Part shown: positions 1-7,728 of the stretch, one piece after another | How positions within the stretch are numbered: the first letter of the stretch is position 1 | Layout: every line of letters begins with the position of its first letter | From: an uncultured Clostridia bacterium | GTDB lineage: Bacteria > Bacillota > Clostridia > Oscillospirales > Acutalibacteraceae | Length of the DNA: 64,000 nt | Direction: 5' to 3' | Assembly (NCBI GenBank): GCA_946183365.1 | Contig: CAMHAH010000009.1 | Span: 1-64,000 of the forward strand | The notes under the pieces: generated by a model | Told to the model about the DNA's origin: nothing | Databases searched by the model: none | What the model saw: only the letters and a program-made list of their open reading frames with translations | Translations under genes and position numbers: made by a program

Positions 1-193
1 GAGAGATGGAAGCGCCCTTTTTGTTGAGCCTTTCTCTTTGCAGAGACCGCGTATATTTCAAATCTGCCGACGCGTCGTCGGGATCGGCTTTTTCATTCGG
101 CGTGTTCAGCTGAGAGATAAATCTGTCGAGCATGATCTTTGCCTGCTCGTCGTAGTTATAGTTGGTGTTGTTCGGATCGGAATACATTATCAT
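1..193 (-). CDS. Hypothetical protein, N-terminal 64 residues (runs off left edge)
   Basis: Open minus-strand frame from ATG at 193 to the window edge without a stop; a strong AAGGA lies 7-8 bases upstream. The visible part starts MIMYSDPNNTNYNYDEQAK and is rich in Asn, Asp, Lys and Arg, with no membrane segment. An alternative start is the second Met at 187. I do not recognise the family. It lies next to genes typical of integrative elements, so a mobile-element protein is possible, but this is inference from position only. Confidence 0.55.
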   Translation of the reverse strand, partial: MIMYSDPNNTNYNYDEQAKIMLDRFISQLNTPNEKADPDDASADLKYTRSLQRERLNKKGASIS

Positions 194-289
194 ATCATTC
201 CTTTGTTAGAGTCACCCTAAGAATATCACAAAGCATAACAGGTTTCAACAACATTTCCATCTTGCAAGTCACATTTTTGGTTATCGTAA

Positions 290-571
290 TCATTGAACTG
301 CTGCGATAATCATGGCATCACAAAAATCCTGTACAACAACTACCGCCATCAGTATAGCCATGATACCTACAAATATCAGTGAATAAAGGAACAGATCCCC
401 CCACCTATGGATAACGATGTTATAGATAATAGCTGCCCCAACTATCAAGGTAAGCAGCCCCACTGCCCATTCTGTCAGCTTCAATGAAGTTTCCAATGCC
501 CACCTCATAAAAAACAGAACAAAAGCAACCGGTAACAGCAAAAGCTTCAGGAGTTTTCTTAAAACAAACAT
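290..571 (-). CDS. Small membrane protein, CD1845-like (integrative element type)
   Basis: A 93-residue hydrophobic protein, starting MFVLRKLLKLLLLP, with about three membrane segments. The start at 571 is chosen because GGGAGGA sits about 8 bases upstream, inside the end of the preceding gene; the longer frame to 601 lacks a good site. The Lys/Leu-rich opening followed by a Trp-containing hydrophobic block resembles the CD1845 family of small proteins found in Firmicutes conjugative elements. It directly follows the HTH regulator gene (stop at 573) and is probably co-transcribed. Molecular role unknown. Confidence 0.6.
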   Translation of the reverse strand: MFVLRKLLKLLLLPVAFVLFFMRWALETSLKLTEWAVGLLTLIVGAAIIYNIVIHRWGDLFLYSLIFVGIMAILMAVVVVQDFCDAMIIAAVQ

Positions 572-572
572 A

Positions 573-848
573 TTAACCAATCCTCCCTTCACGCAGCTCA
601 TTCACCACCTTAAAAGCAATCAAGCGTAAAACATACTCCGGCATCGCTCTCCGACCAAGTTCCCACTCCTGCATGGTCCGATAAGGAACTCCCAGCCACA
701 CAGAAAAATCAGTCCTGCTCATACCAGACTTTTCCCTGATCATCCTGAAACAATAAGCTAGGCGACGACGCTCTGCATCCTTGTCACTCTTGTCATACTT
801 TTCTACTTCAATCTCAATTCCTTCGAGGTTATACATTTCCTTCTTCAT
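573..848 (-). CDS. Helix-turn-helix regulator of a mobile-element remnant
   Basis: A 91-residue protein with an XRE/Cro-like helix-turn-helix in its C-terminal half: the stretch LAYCFRMIREKSGMSRTDF followed by the recognition-helix region YRTMQEWELGRR. The start at 848 is set by GAGGAGGT 5 bases upstream; the frame continues to 905 but those residues overlap the promoter. The N-terminal 35 residues are acidic and Lys-rich. The gene is first in an operon with the small membrane protein. Its promoter contains a perfect palindrome, so autoregulation is likely. Confidence 0.7.
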   Translation of the reverse strand: MKKEMYNLEGIEIEVEKYDKSDKDAERRRLAYCFRMIREKSGMSRTDFSVWLGVPYRTMQEWELGRRAMPEYVLRLIAFKVVNELREGRIG

Positions 849-890
849 AGGCACCTCCTCTGTGTAGTCAATGCGTGTGCTTCTGTATTT

Positions 891-919
891 ATTATATGTA
901 GTCAATGACTACATGTCAA
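891..919 (-). promoter_or_regulatory. Consensus promoter with a palindromic operator filling the spacer
   Basis: On the minus strand, -35 TTGACA (914-919) and -10 TATAAT (891-896) are both perfect and 17 bp apart. The spacer is the palindrome TGTAGTCAATGACTACA (897-913), 8-bp arms around one base, extended by one pair to 896-914. A half copy, TGTAGTCAATG, lies at 863-873. A protein bound here would block RNA polymerase; the obvious candidate is the HTH protein encoded immediately downstream. Confidence 0.75.
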
Positions 920-930
920 AGCAAAAAGAA

Positions 931-1007
931 GAGCAGCTATATGCAGTAGCTGCTCTCAGACTGTAGACAAAGTGGGAGTGGAACTTCGAGTTCTGCTCCC
1001 ATTTTTC
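931..1007 (+). terminator. Two hairpins, the second terminator-like
   Basis: Inverted repeat GAGCAGCTA / TAGCTGCTC at 931-939 and 947-955 (no T-run), then a hairpin at 973-1002 with arms TGGGAGTGGAAC and GTTCTGCTCCCA (2 mismatches) followed by TTTTTCT. Reads as an intrinsic terminator on the plus strand. No plus-strand gene is left upstream of it, which suggests its gene was lost. Confidence 0.5.
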
Positions 1008-1011
1008 TGTA

Positions 1012-1179
1012 TTGAATGATATTTTCATCAGACACCCTGCTATGGATCTGTCGCGGAGAGCCAAGATATTTAACCCCTTTGATGCTTTGAAGGGATTTAG
1101 TGACGAACTGTCTAAAGCTCAGGAAGAAGTAACGGATACCTTCTTAGATGAAACCGGTCCCATCGAAGAGACTCCATAG
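1012..1179 (+). pseudogene. Remnant of a small YolD-like/element-associated protein
   Basis: Plus-strand frame ending with TAG at 1177. From ATG at 1042 it reads MDLSRRAKIFNPFDALKGF and continues with an acidic tail, 45 residues in all; the in-frame codons upstream (RHPAMDLS) still look coding back to a possible TTG at 1012. The RAKIFNPFDALKG block resembles the RAAQFAPFAALTG motif of small proteins found next to UmuC-like or mobile-element genes. No ribosome binding site is present and the N-terminus is missing, so this is probably a decayed copy. Confidence 0.4.
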
Positions 1180-1232
1180 TAAAAAAGCTATGTGTATCAG
1201 ATACACTCTTGAAAATGATCTATATGTTGTTA

Positions 1233-2945
1233 TTATCTCAGATGTACTGGATACTCTCCGGCCTCTAACCGTTTTTCAAATTCATCCAGGGGAAGAGGCC
1301 TGTCATAATAATAACCTTGGGCATATTCACAGGAATTGTCACGTAGGATCTGAACCTGCTCTTCAGTCTCAACACCTTCTGTAATACACTCAAGCCCCAT
1401 GTCACAAGCCATTGCTGTTATATGCTTATACAGAATCGTAGAGAGATCCTTTTCATTCGTTGAAGACGTTGGAAGAAGGCTCCTGTCAATCTTCATTACA
1501 TTCCAGGGTAACTCTCTTATAAGATTTAGTGATGAATAGCCTATGCCAAAATCATCAATGGACGTGTATATGCCAATCTTCTTCAGACCTTCGACCAACT
1601 TCTTTAGTTTATTATAATCGCCTTCTGTAGTCGTTTCAGTAAGCTCTATCTCTATGTATTCATATGGGATATCATATCGGTTTACTATATCTACTATTTT
1701 ATCGAGGAGCTTCGGATCGGTCAGGTGCTTGCGGGAAATGTTAATAGATATCCTGACCGCATTTCTCCCTTCGTCAAGCCATTTCCTAATGTTTTTGCAT
1801 ACAAGATCCAGCATATAAAAATCCAGACGGAAAATGTCCGTACTCCTCTCAAGTATAGGAATGAACTCCATAGGTGTAATCATCTTTCCATCTCTGATCC
1901 ATCTGCAAAGAGCTTCCGCACCTGTGATCCTGCCTGTTTCAACATTTACCTTTGGTTGATAATATGCCTGAAATTCACTATTCTTAAGAGCTTTCACAAA
2001 ATCTCTGCGGACTCTCTTAGCATTCTCTTTATCCTCCAGATTCTTCATACTTGCATATACAAAGTCGGTTTCACCAGATACCTTGGCTGCCTGACAGGTA
2101 GGCATAATCATATCAACAATATCTCCCGGTCTTTCATATACAAAATCTTCCGGGATAACAAATATGCCGGCACATGCTGATACACTCACACTACCTTTAG
2201 TCTCCTGATCATATATGACCGGTGTTCCTTCAAGAAATGTGGTGATTTGCTCCAGTAATTCATTGGGAAATATAGCAGCAAAGTTATCTTCAACCACACG
2301 GCACACTGTACCTCTCTCTCCGATCATATCCCTTAAGGTTTCATAGTGGGCCTTCATAACTACATTACCACTCTCGAATCCTATATCCCGGTTTATGCCG
2401 GAAAAATCCTTAAGATTATACATAGCTGCAGTAAAACCTAAAAATCCGCCTGTTTTACTCATTTTCCCAAGATGTCTAAAGTAATAAGCAAAATTTGGAT
2501 ATCCATTGTTATCATGAAATGCAAGGATCTCAACCGCCGTCTGAAGCCGGTTTCGTCCGATAAAACCCATCATGGCACGGATACAGATGTCAAGCCGCTG
2601 CTCTTCTTCCCTGCTTAAAGGTTCCGTACCCTCAGCAGCATACGCTATTACTCGAACTATGGCCCCTGTTTTTAAAATGAGTTCTTTTTTAAGCACAACA
2701 ATATCGGCGGGACCCTCATCGAAATCGCAGAGGATCTCACCTTCTCCGTCCTTCTCAGCTATCATGCTCTTATAAAACTCAGTGACAACTTTTGTCAGAC
2801 GGAAAGACCGGGCCAGTCTGTTAAGAACATCTACCAATGCGTCTCTGGAAAAATGCTCATAATCAACCATGGCGTCGATAAACTTTACAAACAATTCTGA
2901 AAAACCATCTTTATAATTCAGTTTGTCATTATCTGTGCCTGTCAT
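1233..2945 (-). CDS. EAL-domain c-di-GMP phosphodiesterase with a degenerate GGDEF domain
   Basis: 570 residues. An N-terminal sensor-like region (about 1-150) has no membrane segment; residues about 150-300 look like a GGDEF domain that lost its signature (RVVEDNFAA where GGDEF would be). The C-terminal EAL domain is complete: EAL at 344-346, then SINISRKHL, IELTET, the DDFGIGYSS loop, MKID and GVET. These hold the usual metal-binding and catalytic residues, so cyclic-di-GMP hydrolysis is likely. An in-frame stop sits immediately before the ATG, fixing the longest start, although the Shine-Dalgarno is weak. A consensus promoter lies 140 bp upstream. Confidence 0.9.
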   Translation of the reverse strand: MTGTDNDKLNYKDGFSELFVKFIDAMVDYEHFSRDALVDVLNRLARSFRLTKVVTEFYKSMIAEKDGEGEILCDFDEGPADIVVLKKELILKTGAIVRVIAYAAEGTEPLSREEEQRLDICIRAMMGFIGRNRLQTAVEILAFHDNNGYPNFAYYFRHLGKMSKTGGFLGFTAAMYNLKDFSGINRDIGFESGNVVMKAHYETLRDMIGERGTVCRVVEDNFAAIFPNELLEQITTFLEGTPVIYDQETKGSVSVSACAGIFVIPEDFVYERPGDIVDMIMPTCQAAKVSGETDFVYASMKNLEDKENAKRVRRDFVKALKNSEFQAYYQPKVNVETGRITGAEALCRWIRDGKMITPMEFIPILERSTDIFRLDFYMLDLVCKNIRKWLDEGRNAVRISINISRKHLTDPKLLDKIVDIVNRYDIPYEYIEIELTETTTEGDYNKLKKLVEGLKKIGIYTSIDDFGIGYSSLNLIRELPWNVMKIDRSLLPTSSTNEKDLSTILYKHITAMACDMGLECITEGVETEEQVQILRDNSCEYAQGYYYDRPLPLDEFEKRLEAGEYPVHLR

Positions 2946-2958
2946 TTATTCTCGTATA

Positions 2959-3115
2959 ATCCAATTATCCATTTAGGGTGATTGGATTTACTTTTCCTTT
3001 CCTAAATTTTCTTTGTTTATATTTAGAGCTCATATCCTTCTATCATTAGCATAGTCCTCATAAATCTCTACAAAAACTCATGATATATTATATACCTCCG
3101 AGCGAACAATGTCAA
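2959..3115 (-). promoter_or_regulatory. Promoter and leader of the EAL gene
   Basis: Minus-strand -35 TTGACA (3110-3115) and -10 TATAAT (3087-3092), 17 bp apart, perfect consensus. The predicted leader is about 135 nt. It ends with a hairpin, arms AATCCAAT and ATTGGATT (2959-2989), just upstream of the start codon. I saw no c-di-GMP riboswitch core in the leader. Confidence 0.65.
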
Positions 3116-3221
3116 TATTTTATTGTGCACTTCGTATATTTTTATGCGAATTGTCAGAATATGACTGTGCAGTTTTTTAAAAAGCCCTAACATCTACATT
3201 ATGTCAAGGCTTTTTACCTAG

Positions 3222-3300
3222 TCATCCCTCTACTTCCGAGTTCTTTTTCTTCCATTCTTCCAATAATGAGAACAGCACCTTCTCCACCTGAGACTTACAA
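3222..3300 (-). pseudogene. C-terminal scrap of an unidentified gene
   Basis: Minus-strand frame ending at TGA 3222-3224 and reading FSCKSQVEKVLFSLLEEW then KKKNSEVEG. It has protein-like composition but no start. It joins, in a different frame, the truncated amidohydrolase piece at about 3300, marking a rearrangement junction. An imperfect terminator-like hairpin (AAAAAGCC / GGCTTTTT, 3179-3215) follows it. Confidence 0.35.
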
Positions 3301-3463
3301 GAAAATCGGGAACGGGCTTGCCGTGCTCATCAAACTCGGAGCCCTCAATATTGCTTACGAGGGAAAAATCTATGCCGTACTTCTCGATTGAATACAGCAA
3401 GTCCTCCTCGGGCATATCAAAAATAAGCATTTTGCCGATATGCGCGTGTGTGTCAATAATCAT
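3300..3463 (-). pseudogene. Truncated amidohydrolase (N-terminus only)
   Basis: Starts MIIDTHAHIGKML, the metal-binding HxH opening of the amidohydrolase/TatD-like superfamily, and continues for about 53 residues to GKPVPDF, after which the frame runs into unrelated sequence. A full member would be 250 or more residues. Its ATG overlaps the stop of the upstream small membrane gene (ATGA, 3460-3463), so an operon was cut at about 3300. The product, if made, cannot be a functional enzyme. Confidence 0.65.
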
Positions 3464-3582
3464 TTGCGTTTTTTAATCTCCTTTTCCGCCTTAATCCACG
3501 CCCGTATAAACTTCGCTCCGCCGAACATCGCGAGCGCTACGCCTATGGCTATGCACAGGTACATCATTGTTTCCTTATCCAT
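3460..3582 (-). CDS. Small single-pass membrane protein
   Basis: A 40-residue protein: short N-terminus, one hydrophobic segment (MMYLCIAIGVALAMFGGAKF) and a basic tail ending KKRK. The start at 3582 has GGAAGGAC 5 bases upstream. It overlaps the amidohydrolase start by 4 bases (translational coupling). It lies within a transplanted chromosomal fragment. Function unknown. Confidence 0.5.
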   Translation of the reverse strand: MDKETMMYLCIAIGVALAMFGGAKFIRAWIKAEKEIKKRK

Positions 3583-3653
3583 AACTGTCCTTCCGTGTAA
3601 AACACTTTTCGCCGTTATTATAAAATCAGGCGGCCAGATTGACCGCCCGATAA

Positions 3654-3917
3654 TCATTCGTAAATATAAAATCTTTTATTTGAATCGCCCTTTGCGCGAT
3701 ACAGAGCCGTATCAGCCTTTTTAAGAAGCTCCGAATAGTTCTTCTCCAGACCGAAGTATCTCGCGACTCCGACGCTCACGCTGACCTTGCGCTCGTGGTC
3801 GGGCAGAAATACGGTATCGTAAACGCCCTTGACGATTTCATCGGCGGTACGTGAGGCAAGCTCGGCGTCGTTGGAATCCTTGATGAAAACGATGAATTCA
3901 TCTCCGCCGATATTAGT
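3654..3917 (-). pseudogene. GGDEF domain fragment (C-terminal half of a diguanylate cyclase)
   Basis: The frame opens exactly at the active-site loop (IGGDEFIVF) and carries the rest of the domain to the natural end (KVSVSVGVARY, then LLKKADTALYRAKGDSNK). Everything N-terminal to the GGDEF loop, including the first half of the domain, is missing; upstream codons are unrelated. Without the first half the domain cannot fold or bind GTP. It is the right end of the same roughly 620-bp fragment that carries the truncated amidohydrolase. Confidence 0.75.
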
Positions 3918-3962
3918 GTTGACTTGCTTCACTCATATAATAGGGAAATATCCCAAGACAGT

Positions 3963-4070
3963 CTATTTCCCTTTCTTCAACTGTTCCGTAAAGAGTGTAG
4001 ACATGGTCTCTTTTCCTTTTTTACTGTCAAGATCATCAATACTCATATCTCCCTTTGACACTAATTCCAT
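3963..4070 (-). pseudogene. Short C-terminal gene scrap
   Basis: A 35-codon minus frame, MELVSKGDMSIDDLDSKKGK then ETMSTLFTEQLKKGK, ending at TAG 3963-3965. Composition is protein-like, but there is no ribosome binding site and it abuts the 5S rRNA remnant. It may be the tail of a lost gene. A 9-bp inverted repeat (AGGGAAATA / TATTTCCCT, 3942-3972) overlaps its end. Confidence 0.3.
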
Positions 4071-4088
4071 AATGCCAATATATCTAAT

Positions 4089-4191
4089 GTTGGCATCTTC
4101 CTATTTTCACACCTCGTCGCCAGCCAAGTATCTTCGGCACTACAGGGCTTAACTTCCGTGTTCGGGAAATGTGGTCTCCGAAAAGCCCCGC
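4089..4191 (-). rRNA. 5S rRNA, 5'-truncated
   Basis: On the minus strand the sequence contains the conserved 5S core CCGAACACGGAAGTTAAGCCC-type segment (about 4144-4166) followed by the 3' half ending near GATGCCAAC. A helix II partner, GGGGCTT, is visible at about 4184-4191. The 5' strand of helix I, which should pair with the 3' end, is absent; upstream bases are unrelated. No 23S or 16S sequence adjoins it. It is a remnant rather than a working gene. Confidence 0.65.
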
Positions 4192-4224
4192 TTTTTGGAG
4201 AAAGGACGAGTGACGAAGCGATAC

Positions 4225-4250
4225 GAGAGCGGATCGCAAGATCCGCTCTC
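4225..4250. repeat. Perfect 11-bp hairpin with GCAA tetraloop
   Basis: GAGAGCGGATC and GATCCGCTCTC flank the loop GCAA. No T-run follows on either strand, so it is not a standard terminator. It lies between the 5S and tRNA remnants. Confidence 0.55.
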
Positions 4251-4327
4251 AATGAGCGAAGTCCGCGAGGACGCGGGGTGGACCCCCTGCGTCATCAACA
4301 CCAACTGTTGATAGTGAGTATTCTTTT

Positions 4328-4402
4328 TGGCTCCCCCAGTTGGACCTTTCCTGCGACAACTCGGTTAACAGCCGAGTGCTCTGCCGAACGAGCTATAGAC
4401 GA
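4328..4402 (-). pseudogene. Degenerate tRNA-Asn(GTT)
   Basis: Minus-strand sequence has an intact D-arm region (TAGCTC...GAGC), a perfect anticodon arm CTCGG-CTGTTAA-CCGAG with anticodon GTT, and a 3' GGGGGAGCCA. The T-arm is broken: the normal TTCGA loop is replaced by AAAGG and about two bases are missing. The 5' acceptor strand TCGTCTA pairs poorly with the 3' strand. It is therefore probably non-functional. Confidence 0.65.
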
Positions 4403-4445
4403 ATGCGAAAAGCGTGTTTATTCTTCATCAAATATCCTTAAATAT

Positions 4446-4526
4446 TTTAGCTTTCGCTAAATTTGTTATTGAAATCTTCACATTGTTTCGGTATAATAAA
4501 AATGATATACGGCAAAGCTCTGCCGT
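4446..4526 (+). promoter_or_regulatory. Promoter and candidate operator of the XRE-HipA-DUF2971 operon
   Basis: -35 TTGAAA (4469-4474), 17-bp spacer, -10 TATAAT (4492-4497). An inverted repeat ACGGCA-N6-TGCCGT (4509-4526) lies at about +5 to +22 and is a natural operator for the XRE protein encoded next. A small hairpin TTTAGC/GCTAAA is upstream at 4447-4462. Confidence 0.65.
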
Positions 4527-4550
4527 TCACTACAACACAGAGGTGAGATT

Positions 4551-4772
4551 ATGGCTGTTTCATACAAAAAGCTGTGGAAGCTGTTGATCGACAAGGATAT
4601 GAAAAAGAAGGATCTGGCTGCCGCAGCGGGCATCAGCACCTATACGATCAGCAAGATGGGCAAGGGTGAAAATATCACCACCGAAGTCCTCGGCAAGATC
4701 TGCGGAGCGCTCAACTGCTCCCTTGACGATATCATGGAGTTCATTCCCGACGAGCCTAAGGAGGCGAAGTGA
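4551..4772 (+). CDS. XRE-family antitoxin-type regulator
   Basis: A 73-residue protein that is nearly all one Cro/C1-type helix-turn-helix (KKDLAAAAGISTYTISKMGK, residues about 20-39). AGAGGTGAG precedes the ATG. Its stop lies 1 base before the start of the HipA-like gene, whose ribosome binding site is inside this gene. In HipBA-type systems a small XRE protein neutralises the kinase and represses the operon; the same division of labour is inferred here. Confidence 0.85.
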   Translation: MAVSYKKLWKLLIDKDMKKKDLAAAAGISTYTISKMGKGENITTEVLGKICGALNCSLDDIMEFIPDEPKEAK

Positions 4773-4773
4773 G

Positions 4774-5811
4774 ATGACCATGCAGAATTACTACATCATG
4801 TCCGGCGATATCGCTGTGGCTAAGTGGGAGAACGGCAGCCTGACCGTGCTGAACGATATCCTTCTTCCGCTGTATCTCAAGCGCGTCCATAATGCCGATA
4901 TGTGGCTGGAGACCCGCGCGATCGACTCTCACCGCGCTAACTCCCGCCTGTTGAAGAAAGCGCTTCGGCTCAAGGAGAAGGACGATATCTCCACCGTGAT
5001 CCATGTCAACGGCGCAACGATTACCGATAACTACTGGATCAAGCCGCTCGACAGTGATTTGATTTATGACGACGTGAAGTTCAGCGACGATTATTTTGCG
5101 CGTCTTGCGCTCAAAGGCACCTATGACAGCTTCAACCGTGCCGCCAACTCCAAACACAGCCGCACTCCCGAGCTGACTAATATCGGCAGCTTTGAGAAGT
5201 GCTGGCGTCTGATCGACGGCAAATGGTGGATGTATAAATCCGCTAATCACGATGAGATGTTCTCCGAGCTGTTTATCGCGCGTTTCGGCGCGGCGCTCGG
5301 CATGAATATGGCAGTCTATGAGCGCGGCGATCACTGTGTGAAAACATTGGATTTCACCAATGCGGCTGAGGTCAACTTCGAGCCTGCCTCGACCTTCATG
5401 GACGACAACGACGACTATGAGGATGTGGTCGAGAGACTGCACGAGATCTGTCCGCAGGCGATCCCCGATTATGTCCGCATGATCTTCCTCGACACCATTG
5501 TCGCCAATCCCGACCGACACACGGCGAACTTCGGCTTGCTGCGTGATACTAAGACCGGAAAGCTGCTCGCACTTGCTCCGCTGTTCGATCACAACATGGC
5601 GCTGATCTCCCGCGGCTACCCGAAAGCGCCGAAGAAATCAGATTTGCTCATTCGCCTGTTCAATGAACTGCTCGACAACCACCCGGAGTATAGAGAACAC
5701 CTTCCCACAGTCACCGAGGAGACCATCAGAGACGTAATATTTGACCTGCATATGCGCGTCAGGACAAACGATATTGTCAGCCTGATTATGGGCAGGTATG
5801 GGATGATATAA
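4774..5811 (+). CDS. HipA-like kinase (toxin candidate)
   Basis: 346 residues. The C-terminal half carries HipA-fold kinase signatures: catalytic loop NPDRHTANF (245-253) and metal-binding LFDHN (270-274), with WWMYKSA (about residue 150) as a likely ATP-contact region. It is shorter than E. coli HipA (about 440 residues) and its N-terminal 130 residues are not an obvious HipA N1 domain. ATG at 4774 is chosen because TAAGGAGG is about 9 bases upstream; the frame is open to 4666 but only by overlap. It sits between the XRE gene and DUF2971. Expected role: protein kinase toxin, by analogy with HipA. Confidence 0.8.
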   Translation: MTMQNYYIMSGDIAVAKWENGSLTVLNDILLPLYLKRVHNADMWLETRAIDSHRANSRLLKKALRLKEKDDISTVIHVNGATITDNYWIKPLDSDLIYDDVKFSDDYFARLALKGTYDSFNRAANSKHSRTPELTNIGSFEKCWRLIDGKWWMYKSANHDEMFSELFIARFGAALGMNMAVYERGDHCVKTLDFTNAAEVNFEPASTFMDDNDDYEDVVERLHEICPQAIPDYVRMIFLDTIVANPDRHTANFGLLRDTKTGKLLALAPLFDHNMALISRGYPKAPKKSDLLIRLFNELLDNHPEYREHLPTVTEETIRDVIFDLHMRVRTNDIVSLIMGRYGMI

Positions 5812-5828
5812 AAAAGGAGAATAAGGAA

Positions 5829-6815
5829 ATGGCGGATAATAGCAATTATCAATTTAATTCTCTGTTAATCAGAACGTTTCAACCGGGAGCTGAAGACAAT
5901 GCGAAAAACACGGATAAATTAAAATATCATTACACTTCGCCGGATGCATTATTATCCATCTTAAAAAACCAAAAAATCTTCTTTACAGATATCAGGTTTT
6001 TGAATGATAAATCAGAAGATATATATCTCGTGAAACTGATTCTGGATTTATTGGATGAAAAAGAGAAAGAGTATCCTACTGTTCGAGAGGTTACTAATGA
6101 ATTATTTAAGAATAATAAAAACAGCGACCTGCAAAGCCTAAATGTAATTAATATCGATTATTCCGTTCCGTTGAATTATATTCCCATGAGAAAATTTGTT
6201 TTCTGCACAACAACCGAAAGCGATCAACTGAACATGTGGAATTATTATGTGCACAACGGGAAATATCAAGGGTATAACATCGGATTCAACATAGAAAAGC
6301 TCTTGAAATCATTCGATACAGAAGAACCAAGAACAGCGGATCCTTTTAAGGTCGTTTTCGGAAAAGTATTATATGACAAGAAAAAGCAGTACGAAGAGAT
6401 ACTTAGATTATTTGAAGAAATTGAGATTAGGAAGAATTTCTCTCAAAGCCTCGATTATATAGTTGTTCAACTTAGGTATTACATAGATAGTTATGGTGCC
6501 TTTTTCAAAAATCCAAGTTTTAAAGCAGAGAAAGAGTATCGTATATGCATCGAGATTGATGATGAAAGATTGAAAAAAGATAAATCACACTTTTCTGGAA
6601 CCCACAACAGAAAGATGAAGTATGATTATCGTACTTCAAACGGACTGATAGTTCCTTATATTGCTGTTGAATTTGAAAAAGAAGCAGTATCTACGATTCA
6701 TATGTCACCTATGACAGAGTTTCAAATTGCAAAAGAAAGCATTAGGGAAGTTTTGAATGATTATCATTACAATGGCGTTCAGGTTAGGAAATCAACAATT
6801 CCAATCCGATTTTAG
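5829..6815 (+). CDS. DUF2971-family protein
   Basis: 328 residues with the DUF2971 pattern: LKYHYTSPDALLSIL near residue 34, FFTDIRFLNDKSE (about 51-63), the central FVFCTTTESDQLNMWNYY and the late FKAEKEYRICIEI. It begins 17 bp after the HipA-like stop with GGAG 9 bases upstream, so it is the third gene of one operon. DUF2971 proteins recur in defence and toxin contexts, but their activity is not established to my knowledge. Base composition is clearly more AT-rich than the two preceding genes, hinting at separate origin. Confidence 0.75.
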   Translation: MADNSNYQFNSLLIRTFQPGAEDNAKNTDKLKYHYTSPDALLSILKNQKIFFTDIRFLNDKSEDIYLVKLILDLLDEKEKEYPTVREVTNELFKNNKNSDLQSLNVINIDYSVPLNYIPMRKFVFCTTTESDQLNMWNYYVHNGKYQGYNIGFNIEKLLKSFDTEEPRTADPFKVVFGKVLYDKKKQYEEILRLFEEIEIRKNFSQSLDYIVVQLRYYIDSYGAFFKNPSFKAEKEYRICIEIDDERLKKDKSHFSGTHNRKMKYDYRTSNGLIVPYIAVEFEKEAVSTIHMSPMTEFQIAKESIREVLNDYHYNGVQVRKSTIPIRF

Positions 6816-6879
6816 TTCAGATAATTATTTGATAGTTCGCAAAGATTAATAATATGAAAATCGTTAGGAGTATACAGTA

Positions 6880-7728
6880 ATGGCAAATAAATTAGAATTG
6901 ACCTGGTATGGTAAGGATAAGCCTATTGTTGTCGAGCCGAGGATCTTGATTGAGAATACGGCTCTGTCCAACTGTGCCGATGATCCTGATACGGAGAATA
7001 TGCTGATCCATGGTGATAACCTCTTGGCGCTGAAGGCTCTGGAGAGCAAGTATGCCGGACAAGTTAAGTGTATCTATATCGACCCGCCGTATAATACAGG
7101 CAGTGCATTTGAGCACTATGATGATAACCTTGAGCATAGCCAGTGGCTGAATTTGATGCGTCCGAGATTAGAGATATTACGAGCGCTCTTATCTGAGGAG
7201 GGAACCATATGGATAAGTATTGATGACGATGAGCAAGCTTATCTTCGAGTTTTATGTGATGAAGTGTTTGGTAGGACAAACTATATCGAGACAATAGTAT
7301 GGCAAAGGGCGTACTCTCCAGTAAATCTAAAAAAGACAATCTCTCGTTCGCACGATTATATCCTTGTCTATGCAAAAAGAATGACAAAAGACTATAGGCT
7401 AAATAAACTGCCTCGAACTAGCGAAGCAAATGACCGTTATAAGAATCCGGATAACGATCCTCGTGGAGTTTGGAAAGCGACAGATTCTACAGCTCAAGCA
7501 GGACACGGAACTCCCAGTCAGTTTTATGTTTTAAAAGCTCCTAACGGAAAAGAACACCACTTAACACCGGGTAGATGTTGGGTCTATACTGAAGAAGTAA
7601 TGAATCGTATGATAGCAGATAATCGTGTATGGTTTGGCCCGGATGGAAATAATGTTCCAGCACTAAAAAAGATTTTTGACAGAAGTTCGAGATGGAATTG
7701 TACCACAAACTATTTGGCCGTATACTGA
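6880..7728 (+). pseudogene. mod: Type III DNA methyltransferase (Mod), N-terminal piece
   Basis: Encodes the first 270 or so residues of a beta-class type III modification methyltransferase. Catalytic motif IV is IDPPYNTG (67-74), followed by the target-recognition region. AGGAG precedes the ATG. In-frame homologous sequence ends around 7675, at an A6-G-A-T5 tract, after which this frame gives a short unrelated tail to TGA 7726. Removing one base in the tract (the G, or one A) restores a continuous reading frame into the downstream piece. It may be a true frameshift, an OFF phase variant or a sequencing error. Confidence 0.8.

Noticed and set aside
2946..3090. c-di-GMP riboswitch in the EAL gene leader.
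   Set aside because: The 135-nt leader lacks the conserved GEMM core sequences and shows only an 8-bp hairpin next to the start.
7669..7682. CTA AAA AAG resembles a -1 slippery heptamer (A AAA AAG), so the mod split could be programmed frameshifting.
   Set aside because: A -1 shift here reads GAT TTT TGA and stops; the downstream frame needs +1 (or -2), so the classic -1 mechanism does not join the two halves.
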